Origin: Burkholderiales bacterium
GTDB taxonomy: Bacteria; Pseudomonadota; Gammaproteobacteria; Burkholderiales; SG8-39
Assembly (NCBI GenBank): GCA_020846575.1
Contig: JADLDQ010000028.1
Location: forward strand, 1-5,894
Direction of reading: 5' to 3'
DNA: 5,894 nt
In this document: in pieces, positions 1 to 5,156 of the stretch
Layout: every line of letters starts with the position of its first letter
Position numbering within the stretch: the stretch's first letter is position 1
The notes under the pieces: generated by a model
Seen by the model: only the letters and a program-made list of their open reading frames with translations
What the model was told of the DNA's origin: nothing
Database searches by the model: none
Position numbers and translations under genes: made by a program

Positions 1-1036
1 AGCCACCGGCTGCGAGCCCTTGCGTGAACCGGATGAACTCCTCCAGCTTGGCGCGCGCCGCGCCGCTCGCGATCGCTTCGAACGCCGCCTCCACGCCCTG
101 CTCGAAGCTCGCGGCGCGCCCGCACACGTAGATCGCCGCCCCGGCGTTCAGCGCGACGATGTCGCGCTGCGGGCTGGACTTGCCCTCCAGCGAGGCGAGC
201 ACCATGGCGCGCGACTCCTCGACCGTCTCCACCCGCAGCGTGCGCGGATCGTGCACCGGCAGCCCGAAACGCTCCGGGTGCACGAGGTACTCGCTCACCC
301 GGCCCTCGCGCAGCTCGCCGATCATCGTCTGCCCTGAGATGGAGATCTCGTCCAGTCCCTCCATGCCGTACAGCGTGATCACGTGCCGGGCGCCCAGCCG
401 CTGCAGGACCCGCACCTGGATGCCCACCAGGTCGGGATGGAACACGCCCATCACCTGCGTCTGGGCGCCGGCGGGGTTGGTGAGCGGCCCGAGGATGTTG
501 AACAGGGTGCGCACGCCCAGTTCGCGCCGTACCGGCGCCGCGTGCTTCATCGCCGGGTGATGCGCGGGCGCGAACATGAACCCCACGCCCACCGCGTCGA
601 TGCAGCGCCCGACCGCCTCGGGCGAGAGGTCGATGTTGACGCCCAGGGCCTCCATCACGTCGGCGCTCCCCGACCGGGACGAGACCGCGCGGTTGCCGTG
701 CTTGGCGACACGGGCGCCGGCCGCGGCGGCCACGAACATCGCCGCGGTAGAGACGTTGAAGGTGTGCGCCCCGTCGCCCCCGGTGCCCACGATGTCGACC
801 AGTGCGTCCGGGTCCTTCACGCTCACCCGGGTGGCGAATTCGCGCATCACCTGCGCCGCCGCGGTGATCTCGCCGATGGTCTCCTTCTTCACCCGCAGGA
901 CCACGACGAGCGCGGCGATCATCACCGGCGACATCTGCCCGCTCATGATCTGGCGCATCAGCTCGAGCATCTCGTCGTGGAAGATCTCGCGGTGTTCGAT
1001 GGTGCGGGTGAGGGCTTCCTGTGCGGTGATGGTCAT
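1..1036 (-). CDS. trpD: Anthranilate phosphoribosyltransferase TrpD (3' end cut by window edge)
   Basis: TrpD transfers phosphoribosyl from PRPP to anthranilate, giving N-(5-phosphoribosyl)anthranilate, the second step of tryptophan synthesis in the cytosol. The 345 visible residues start MTITAQEALTRTIEHREIFH. The helical N-terminal domain is followed by the PRPP-binding GTGGD loop (residues 84-88), HTFNVST (91-97), KHGNR (112-116), SGSADV (122-127), FNILGPLTNPAGA (179-191) and the metal-binding Asp-Glu pair in GLDEIS (227-232). These are family hallmarks. KHGNR replaces the commoner KHGGR. The last visible residues (LEEFIRFTQGLAAGG) match the usual C-terminal region, and family members are about 340-350 residues, so only a few codons should be missing. 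The ATG is supported by GGAG seven bases upstream (1044-1047). Unlike the usual tight trpG-trpD junction, 373 bases separate it from trpG. trpC probably follows outside the window (inference). Confidence 0.97.
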   Translation of the reverse strand, partial: MTITAQEALTRTIEHREIFHDEMLELMRQIMSGQMSPVMIAALVVVLRVKKETIGEITAAAQVMREFATRVSVKDPDALVDIVGTGGDGAHTFNVSTAAMFVAAAAGARVAKHGNRAVSSRSGSADVMEALGVNIDLSPEAVGRCIDAVGVGFMFAPAHHPAMKHAAPVRRELGVRTLFNILGPLTNPAGAQTQVMGVFHPDLVGIQVRVLQRLGARHVITLYGMEGLDEISISGQTMIGELREGRVSEYLVHPERFGLPVHDPRTLRVETVEESRAMVLASLEGKSSPQRDIVALNAGAAIYVCGRAASFEQGVEAAFEAIASGAARAKLEEFIRFTQGLAAGG

Positions 1037-1087
1037 GCGTCTTCTCCGTGTTCGTGTCTTGTCTGCGCCGCGCGCTCGCACTGCCTC

Positions 1088-1134
1088 TTGCAGCCTGTTC
1101 CGGGAACGGGAGGCTGCAAACGCCAGGAGCCTCC
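1088..1134 (-). promoter_or_regulatory. Pair of mutually exclusive RNA hairpins upstream of trpD
   Basis: Read on the minus strand, GGAGGCT (1128-1134) can pair with AGCCTCC (1109-1115), a 7-bp stem with a 12-base loop. Alternatively TTGCAGCCT (1111-1119) can pair perfectly with AGGCTGCAA (1088-1096), a 9-bp stem whose 14-base loop contains the palindrome GTTCCCGGAAC (1097-1107). The two stems share bases 1111-1115, so only one can form at a time. The shorter would form first during transcription. No U-run follows either stem, so they do not make an intrinsic terminator. The second stem ends 51 bases before the trpD start. A regulatory role is inferred from geometry only; it could also be a dispersed palindromic repeat. 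Confidence 0.4.
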
Positions 1135-1208
1135 GCGGCGGTCTTGTGGGTTTCCGGGGCGCACCATCGACCCGCTGCGCGGGCGCCGGCGCCGCGACCG
1201 ATCAGCGT

Positions 1209-1319
1209 CCGGGCCGCCGCCCAAGCGATGCGCCGAGCAAGTTGTGAAGCGGTTCGCCCGAGGCCGCGCGACGCGAGCAACGATTCCAGATCGCGGTCCA
1301 GCTTGACGCTCAAGGTCAT
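1209..1319 (-). pseudogene. Possible remnant of a ribbon-helix-helix antitoxin-like gene
   Basis: An ATG at 1319 is preceded by a strong ribosome binding site, GAAGGA (1326-1331), at six-base spacing. The product begins MTLSVKLDRDLESLLA and continues ASRGLGRTASQLARRIAW. The short beta-strand-like MTLSVKLD followed by DLESLLA and a second amphipathic helix resembles the N terminus of ribbon-helix-helix DNA-binding antitoxins (CopG, RelB or ParD types), usually 60-90 residues long. After about 37 residues the reading becomes Arg/Ala/Gly-rich and unconvincing, and I find no in-frame stop before it enters trpD out of frame. The end given here is approximate. If real, this is a broken gene; no toxin gene is visible beside it. 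It could also be chance coding in a GC-rich spacer. Confidence 0.25.
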
Positions 1320-1355
1320 CGGCGATCCTTCACTGTCGCATCCCGGTATTACAAG

Positions 1356-1388
1356 AAAAAATACCACACCGACGCCGTACCACGGTGT
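1356..1388 (-). terminator. Possible intrinsic terminator after trpG
   Basis: On the minus strand, ACACCG (1383-1388) can pair with CGGTGT (1366-1371) across an 11-base loop. After four bases (GGTA) comes a run of six T (1356-1361), then CTT. It begins 21 bases past the trpG stop. The stem is short and the T-run does not directly abut it, so termination may be partial. An overlapping inverted repeat, GGTATT (1360-1365) with AATACC (1345-1350), would bury part of the T-run. If active, it would lower trpD expression relative to trpEG. Confidence 0.35.
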
Positions 1389-1409
1389 CCCTGATGCAGC
1401 CGGCCAGGG

Positions 1410-1973
1410 TTACGCCTCGAGGAAATTTGCGAGCAAGCGGTGCCCGTGCTCGGTGAGGATCGACTCGGGGTGGAACTGCACGCCCTGCACCGGGTGCGAG
1501 CGGTGGCGAAGGCCCATGATCTCGCCGTCCTCGGTCTGGGCGGTGACCTCCAGGCATTCGGGCAGGCTCGCGCGTTCCACGGCGAGCGAATGGTAGCGCG
1601 TGGCGGTGAAAGGGCTCGGCAGCCCGCGGAATACACCGCGACCGCCGTGCAGGATCGGCGAGGTCTTGCCGTGCATCAGCGCCCGCGCGTGCACCACACG
1701 GGCGCCGTAGGCCTCGCCGAGCGCCTGGTGGCCCAGGCACACGCCGAGCAGCGGCACCCGGGCGCCGAACTCGCGGATCACCGCGAGCGAGATGCCGGCC
1801 TGCGCCGGCGCGCAGGGGCCGGGCGAGATCACGATGCGCGCCGGGGCGAGCGCCGCCACGCCGGCGGGCGTGATCTCGTCGTTGCGCACCACGCGCACCT
1901 CCTCGCCCAGCTCGCCGAAGTACTGCACCAGGTTGTAGGTGAAGCTGTCGTAGTTGTCGATCATGAGGAGCAT
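1410..1973 (-). CDS. trpG: Anthranilate synthase glutamine amidotransferase subunit TrpG
   Basis: TrpG hydrolyses glutamine and channels ammonia to TrpE, which makes anthranilate from chorismate. It is a class I (triad) glutamine amidotransferase of 187 residues, the normal size. Visible motifs are MIDNYDSFTYNLVQYF (4-19), the oxyanion segment PGPCAPAQAG (51-60), the nucleophile elbow GVCLGHQ with Cys79, and QFHPES with His168 and Glu170, completing the catalytic triad. The start is fixed by an AGGAGG ribosome binding site (1981-1986) seven bases upstream, lying inside the last codons of trpE, and by the family's usual MLLMIDNYDSFTYN beginning; a longer in-frame extension is not credible. Only two bases separate it from the trpE stop, so translation is probably coupled. 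In many bacteria the same subunit also serves aminodeoxychorismate synthase (PabA role) in folate synthesis; no second amidotransferase is visible here to settle this. Confidence 0.97.
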   Translation of the reverse strand: MLLMIDNYDSFTYNLVQYFGELGEEVRVVRNDEITPAGVAALAPARIVISPGPCAPAQAGISLAVIREFGARVPLLGVCLGHQALGEAYGARVVHARALMHGKTSPILHGGRGVFRGLPSPFTATRYHSLAVERASLPECLEVTAQTEDGEIMGLRHRSHPVQGVQFHPESILTEHGHRLLANFLEA

Positions 1974-1975
1974 GC

Positions 1976-3493
1976 CTAGTCCTCCTCGTCCAGCCCGGCC
2001 TGCACCATCTCGGCCGCGCGCAGGATGGCGCGCGCCTTGTTCTCGGTCTCGGTCCACTCGTTCTCGGGCACCGAGTCGGCGACGATGCCGGCGGCGGCCT
2101 GCGCGTAGAGCACGCCGTCCTTCACCACGCCGGTGCGGATGGCGATGGCGAGGTCCATGTCGCCCTGGTAGTTGAGGTAGCCCACCGCGCCGCCGTAGAT
2201 GCCGCGCTTCTCGGGCTCCAGCTCGTCGATGATCTCCATGGCGCGCACCTTGGGCGCGCCGGTGAGCGTCCCGGCGGGGAAGGTGGCGCGCAGCACGTCG
2301 AGCGCGCTCATGCCGGGCGCGAGGCGCCCCTCGACGTTCGAGACGATGTGCATCACGTGGGAGTAGCGCTCGATCACCATCTTGTCGGGCACCCGCACCG
2401 AACCGGTCTCGGCGATGCGGCCGATGTCGTTGCGCGCCAGGTCGATCAGCATCACGTGCTCGGCGATCTCCTTGGGGTCGGCGAGCAGTTCCCGCCCGAG
2501 CGCCTGGTCCTCATCCGGCGTCACGCCACGCGGCCGCGTCCCCGCGAGCGGGCGGATGGTGACCGTCGTTCCCTTCTCGCCTTGCTCCTGGAGGACCAGG
2601 ATCTCGGGCGATGCGCCCACCACGTGGAAGTCGCCGCCGCGCTTTCCTTCGCGCTCGCCGCCGCAGTCGCCAAAATGGTAGTAGTACATGTAGGGCGAGG
2701 GGTTGATGGAGCGCAGCGCCCGGTACAGCGAAAGCGGCGAATCGGTGTAGGGCTTGGCGATGCGCTGCCCGAGCTGCACCTGCATCATGTCGCCGTCGAG
2801 GATGTAGCGCTTGGCGCGCGCCACCGCGGCGAGGTAGCCGGGTCGCTCGAAATTGGTGCGGGCGCCGCTCGCGCGGCTCGCGTGCTGCAGCGGCAGCGGC
2901 AGCGGCCGGCGCAGCGTCCGGCGCAGCTCGTGCAGCCGCGCCTCGGCGCGCGCGCGCGCGCCGGCAAGCGCGGGGTCGGCGTGCACGATGAGCGAGATCT
3001 TGCCCTTCAGGTTGTCCACCACCACCAGCTCGTCGGTCTGCAGGAGCAGGATGTCCGGGGTGCCGAGCGGATCGGGCTTGAGCGATGGACCCAGGCGCGG
3101 CTCGATGTAGCGGACCGTGTCGTAGCCGAAGTAGCCGGCGAGCCCGCCGGAGAAGCGCGGCAACCCGGGAAGCGGCGCGGCGCGAAAGCGTTTCAGGTAG
3201 CCGGCGATGAACTCGAGCGGGTTGCCGGTGTGCGACTCGAGCGTCTGGCCGTCGCGAACGACTTCGGTTCTCTCGCCCGCCGCGCGCAAGCGGGTGCGGG
3301 CGGCCAGGCCGATGAACGAGTAGCGCCCGAAGCGCTCGCCGCCGACCACCGATTCCAGCAGATAGGTGTCCGGGCGGTTGGCGAGCTTGAGGTACAGCGA
3401 CAGCGGGGTATCGAGATCGGCGAAGGTTTCCAGGACCAGCGGGATCCGGTTGTAGCCTTCGCCCGCGAGGCGGTCGAATTCGGCTTCGGTCAT
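1976..3493 (-). CDS. trpE: Anthranilate synthase component I TrpE
   Basis: TrpE converts chorismate and ammonia to anthranilate plus pyruvate, the committed step of tryptophan synthesis, in complex with TrpG. The 505-residue product has the N-terminal anthranilate synthase domain with the tryptophan feedback motif LLES (45-48) and NPSPYMYYY (264-272), then the chorismate-binding domain with RPLAGTRPRG (314-323), DLARND (351-356), YSHVMHIVS (377-385, the second His likely catalytic), FPAGTLTGAPKVRAMEIIDELE (405-426), RGIYGGAVGY (430-439) and a C-terminal NEWTETENKARAI (478-490). An intact LLES and NPSPYM suggests normal Trp inhibition. The ATG at 3493 has GAGGAG six bases upstream (3500-3505); an in-frame ATG at 3511 would place that ribosome binding site inside the gene and is rejected. 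Oddities: an apparent 12-residue insert between FGD and FHVVG (residues 277-288), and a (GC)8 tract in the linker region. Confidence 0.97.
   Translation of the reverse strand: MTEAEFDRLAGEGYNRIPLVLETFADLDTPLSLYLKLANRPDTYLLESVVGGERFGRYSFIGLAARTRLRAAGERTEVVRDGQTLESHTGNPLEFIAGYLKRFRAAPLPGLPRFSGGLAGYFGYDTVRYIEPRLGPSLKPDPLGTPDILLLQTDELVVVDNLKGKISLIVHADPALAGARARAEARLHELRRTLRRPLPLPLQHASRASGARTNFERPGYLAAVARAKRYILDGDMMQVQLGQRIAKPYTDSPLSLYRALRSINPSPYMYYYHFGDCGGEREGKRGGDFHVVGASPEILVLQEQGEKGTTVTIRPLAGTRPRGVTPDEDQALGRELLADPKEIAEHVMLIDLARNDIGRIAETGSVRVPDKMVIERYSHVMHIVSNVEGRLAPGMSALDVLRATFPAGTLTGAPKVRAMEIIDELEPEKRGIYGGAVGYLNYQGDMDLAIAIRTGVVKDGVLYAQAAAGIVADSVPENEWTETENKARAILRAAEMVQAGLDEED
2630..2665 (-). other. 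Apparent 12-residue insert within trpE
   Basis: Residues 277-288 of TrpE (CGGEREGKRGGD) sit between FGD and FHVVGASPE. From family memory, bacterial TrpE proteins read FGDFHVVG or similar without a break here. The plus strand carries a 10-base direct repeat, TCGCCGCCGC, at 2631-2640 and 2655-2664, offset by 24 bases, which hints at local duplication or slippage. The insert is Gly- and charge-rich and probably extends a surface loop between two beta strands just after the NPSPYM feedback motif. The reading frame is intact. Confidence 0.5.
2946..2961. repeat. (GC)8 dinucleotide tract inside trpE
   Basis: Sixteen bases of perfectly alternating GC lie in trpE and encode part of the Ala/Arg-rich stretch GARARAEARL (residues 178-187) in the linker before the chorismate-binding domain. 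Alternating GC can adopt Z-DNA and is prone to slippage; gain or loss of one unit would shift the trpE frame. In this sequence the frame is intact. Confidence 0.8.
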
Positions 3494-3584
3494 GAACTGC
3501 TCCTCGAGCATGCGGGTAGTCGCCGGGAACTTGCGGGATCGCGCCGCACGGGGCGGGCGCGAACCGCGGGGGGACGAGCGGGTC
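3494..3584 (-). promoter_or_regulatory. Downstream half of the trpE leader: competing hairpins and trpE ribosome binding site
   Basis: On the minus strand, after the leader-peptide stop, CGCG (3565-3568) can pair with CGCG (3558-3561) over a 3-base loop. Alternatively the arm 3553-3561 pairs with GCGGCGCG (3540-3547), giving eight base pairs with one bulged C and a 5-base loop. The two share 3558-3561 and exclude each other. No U-run follows the second hairpin, so if it attenuates it would need Rho or act on translation. The region ends with GAGGAG (3500-3505), the trpE ribosome binding site. GCAGTTC (3494-3500) between that site and the ATG is complementary to GAACTGC (3642-3648) just before the leader-peptide start. 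Confidence 0.35.
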
Positions 3585-3618
3585 TCAGGAACGCCAGCGA
3601 CGCCAGCTTTCCCGCTCG
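3575..3618 (-). promoter_or_regulatory. Candidate trp attenuator 1:2 hairpin
   Basis: CGAGCGGG (3611-3618) and CCCGCTCG (3575-3582) on the minus strand form a perfect 8-bp stem. The 28-base loop contains both Trp codons and the stop codon of the leader peptide. In known trp attenuators the control codons sit at this place, so a ribosome stalled at Trp would block this pairing and change downstream folding. The perfect stem is seen directly; its regulatory role is inferred. Confidence 0.5.
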
Positions 3619-3641
3619 GTCTCCCGGTTCTCGGTACGCAT
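3585..3641 (-). CDS. trpL: Candidate trp leader peptide (18 residues)
   Basis: The short ORF reads MRTENRETERESWRRWRS then TGA. Two Trp codons separated by two Arg codons end two codons before the stop, resembling in layout the E. coli leader, which ends in two Trp codons followed by Arg, Thr, Ser. It lies 91 bases upstream of trpE, downstream of a promoter candidate, and its Trp codons fall in the loop of a perfect inverted repeat. A ribosome stalling on scarce charged tRNA-Trp here would tie trpEG expression to tryptophan supply. Weak points: the ATG has no convincing Shine-Dalgarno sequence, and no intrinsic terminator with a U-run follows. An in-frame TTG three codons upstream (3650) is an alternative start. 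Trp is otherwise rare in this GC-rich spacer, so two in four codons is unlikely to be trivial, but chance is not excluded. Confidence 0.5.
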   Translation of the reverse strand: MRTENRETERESWRRWRS

Positions 3642-3713
3642 GCAGTTCAAGGCACGCAGCTCAGGGTGATGGAAGTATCGAAGAACGCGCCGCCGCTCGG
3701 CCGCGCACGCCGG

Positions 3714-3741
3714 AATATAGCACGCACGCGCGGCTCGCCAC
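3714..3741 (-). promoter_or_regulatory. Candidate extended -10 promoter for trpE leader
   Basis: The minus strand reads TGC-TATATT (TATATT at 3714-3719, TG at 3721-3722), an extended -10 element with five of six matches to TATAAT. A weak -35, GTGGCG (3736-3741, three of six), lies 16 bases upstream. This is the most AT-rich spot in the spacer, and the predicted transcript start near 3707 would be about 65 bases before the leader ATG. A second weak -10, GATACT (3674-3679), lies closer to the leader but has no -35. No TrpR-type operator palindrome was recognised. Confidence 0.4.
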
Positions 3742-3749
3742 GAGATTCG

Positions 3750-5156
3750 TCAGGCGAGGACCTTGCCGGGGTTCATGATCCCCTGGGGGTCGAGCGCGCG
3801 CTTCACCGCGCGCATCAGCTCCAGCTCCAGCGCCGACTTGTAGCGGGCGATCTCGACGTTCTTGTACTGGCCCAGGCCGTGCTCGGCCGAGATCGAGCCG
3901 CCGAAGCGGGCCACGCAGTCGTGGACCACCCGGTTCACGGCCGCGGTGTCGCGGGCGAACGCGGCCGGGTCCGCGCCCTCGGGGGGCGAGACGTTGTAGT
4001 GCAGGTTGCCGTCGCCGATGTGACCGAAGACCACCTTGCGCGAACCCGGAAAGGCGCGCGCCATGGCTTCGCCGGCGGCCTCGATGTACTCGGCCATGCG
4101 CGAGATCGGGATCGACACGTCGTGCTTGATGTTGGGCCCCTCGCGCGCCTGGGCCTCCGAGATGTTGTCGCGCAGCGCCCACAGCGCCTGGAACTGCGCG
4201 AGGCTCGCCGACACCGCGGCGTCCATGATGAGCGCATCCTGCAGCGCCTGCGCGAGCAGATCCTCGAGCGCCGCGCCCGCGGCGCGCTCCGAATCGAGGT
4301 CCGACACCTCGATCAGCACGTACTGCGCATGACGCGCGGCGAACGGCGCCACCGAGCCCGGAAAGTGCTTCAGCACCAGTTCCAGGCAGAAGTCCGAGAA
4401 CAATTCGAAGCCGGTGAGCCGCGGGCCCAGCCGCTCCTGCGCGAAGGCGAAAAGGGGCAGCGCCTGTTGCGCAACCTGCAGCGCGGCGATCGCCGCGACG
4501 CGCCCCCGCGGCAGCGGGTGGAGCTTCAGCACCGCCGCGGTGATCACCCCCAGCGTCCCCTCGGCGCCGATGAACAGCTGCTTCAGGTCGTAGCCGGTGT
4601 TGTCCTTGCGCAGGCCGCGCAGCCCGTCCCAGACCTCACCGCTCGCGAGCACCACTTCCAGCCCGAGCGTCAGTTCGCGCGCGTTACCGTAGCGCAGCAC
4701 CGCGGTACCGCCGGCGTTGGTGGAGAGGTTGCCGCCGATCTGCGCGGTCCCCTCGGCGGCCAGACTCAGGGGGAACAGGCGCCCGGCCTCCAGCGCCGCC
4801 TGCTGGACCGCCGCCAGCGTGCAGCCGGCCTCGACGGTCAGGGCGCCGTTGAGGAGGTCGAGCTCGCGCACGCGGTTCATGCGCGCGAGCGACAGCACGA
4901 TCTGCCGCCCCGAGGCGTCGGGGGTCGCCCCGCCGCACAGGCCGGTGTTGCCGCCCTGGGGCACCACGGCGGTGCCGGTGTGCGCGCAGATACGCATCGC
5001 GGCCGCCACCTCCGCGGTCGAGGCGGGCCGCACCAGCGCGAGCGGCCGGCCGAAGTAGCGCCGCCGCCAGTCCACCGCGGCGCCCTGCGCATCCGCACCG
5101 GTCTGCACCGCGCCCGGCCCCAGCGCCGCGGCGATGCGCTCCAGGACTTCGTTCAT
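3750..5156 (-). CDS. FAD-linked D-2-hydroxyacid dehydrogenase (D-2-hydroxyglutarate dehydrogenase or GlcD type)
   Basis: A 468-residue soluble flavoenzyme of the vanillyl-alcohol oxidase fold that oxidises a D-2-hydroxyacid to the 2-oxoacid. The N-terminal FAD-binding domain shows PQGGNTGLCGG (66-76), IGGNLSTNAGG (140-150) and a long block from RKDNTGYDLKQ to EGTLG (183-203). The C-terminal oxidase domain shows WALRDNISEA (326-335), IKHDVS (343-348), GHIGDGNLHYN (378-388) and SAEHG (423-427). As I recall human D-2-hydroxyglutarate dehydrogenase, substrate is held by Arg, Thr and Lys and zinc by His, His, Glu; here these would be Arg329, Ser333, Lys344, His379, His386 and Glu425. This favours D-2-hydroxyglutarate, which recycles the SerA by-product during serine synthesis, over glycolate or D-lactate, but the family is hard to separate by eye. 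The ATG overlaps the gph stop (ATGA), so translation is probably coupled; no strong ribosome binding site is visible. No signal peptide, no Fe-S motif. Confidence 0.9.
   Translation of the reverse strand: MNEVLERIAAALGPGAVQTGADAQGAAVDWRRRYFGRPLALVRPASTAEVAAAMRICAHTGTAVVPQGGNTGLCGGATPDASGRQIVLSLARMNRVRELDLLNGALTVEAGCTLAAVQQAALEAGRLFPLSLAAEGTAQIGGNLSTNAGGTAVLRYGNARELTLGLEVVLASGEVWDGLRGLRKDNTGYDLKQLFIGAEGTLGVITAAVLKLHPLPRGRVAAIAALQVAQQALPLFAFAQERLGPRLTGFELFSDFCLELVLKHFPGSVAPFAARHAQYVLIEVSDLDSERAAGAALEDLLAQALQDALIMDAAVSASLAQFQALWALRDNISEAQAREGPNIKHDVSIPISRMAEYIEAAGEAMARAFPGSRKVVFGHIGDGNLHYNVSPPEGADPAAFARDTAAVNRVVHDCVARFGGSISAEHGLGQYKNVEIARYKSALELELMRAVKRALDPQGIMNPGKVLA

Larger units (their letters stand above)
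1037..1409 (-). other. Unusually long trpG-trpD intergenic region
   Basis: This 373-base stretch lies between the trpG stop and the trpD start and contains no intact gene. In transcription order it holds a possible terminator (1356-1388), an AT-rich inverted repeat (1345-1365), a good ribosome binding site with a short antitoxin-like reading frame (from 1319), a GC palindrome (GGCGCCGGCGCC, 1182-1193), and two overlapping hairpins (1088-1134) just ahead of the trpD ribosome binding site. All three minus-strand frames are largely open because of high GC, so openness alone means nothing here. Related bacteria usually have trpG and trpD adjacent or overlapping, so the region may be an insertion remnant or a separate regulatory leader for trpD. 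Confidence 0.7.

Noticed and set aside
1088..1119. 9-bp hairpin as an intrinsic terminator
   Set aside because: No T-run follows the stem in either direction of transcription.
1033..1224. 63-codon ORF whose stop overlaps the trpD ATG, as a trpD leader peptide
   Set aside because: Only one Trp codon, no ribosome binding site at either Met, and Arg-rich low-complexity content; kept only as a side remark to the hairpin finding.
1348..1353. TGTAAT as a -10 box for a separate trpD promoter
   Set aside because: It lacks the critical A at position 2 and there is no -35 match at a 17-base spacing.
1974..2057. 28-residue N-terminal extension of TrpG
   Set aside because: It overlaps the conserved C terminus of trpE and has no family similarity; the ATG at 1973 has an ideal ribosome binding site.
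2348..3778. Long plus-strand open frame opposite trpE
   Set aside because: It is antisense to a well-conserved trpE, has no recognisable domains and an Arg/Ala/Gly/His-rich composition typical of shadow frames in high-GC DNA.
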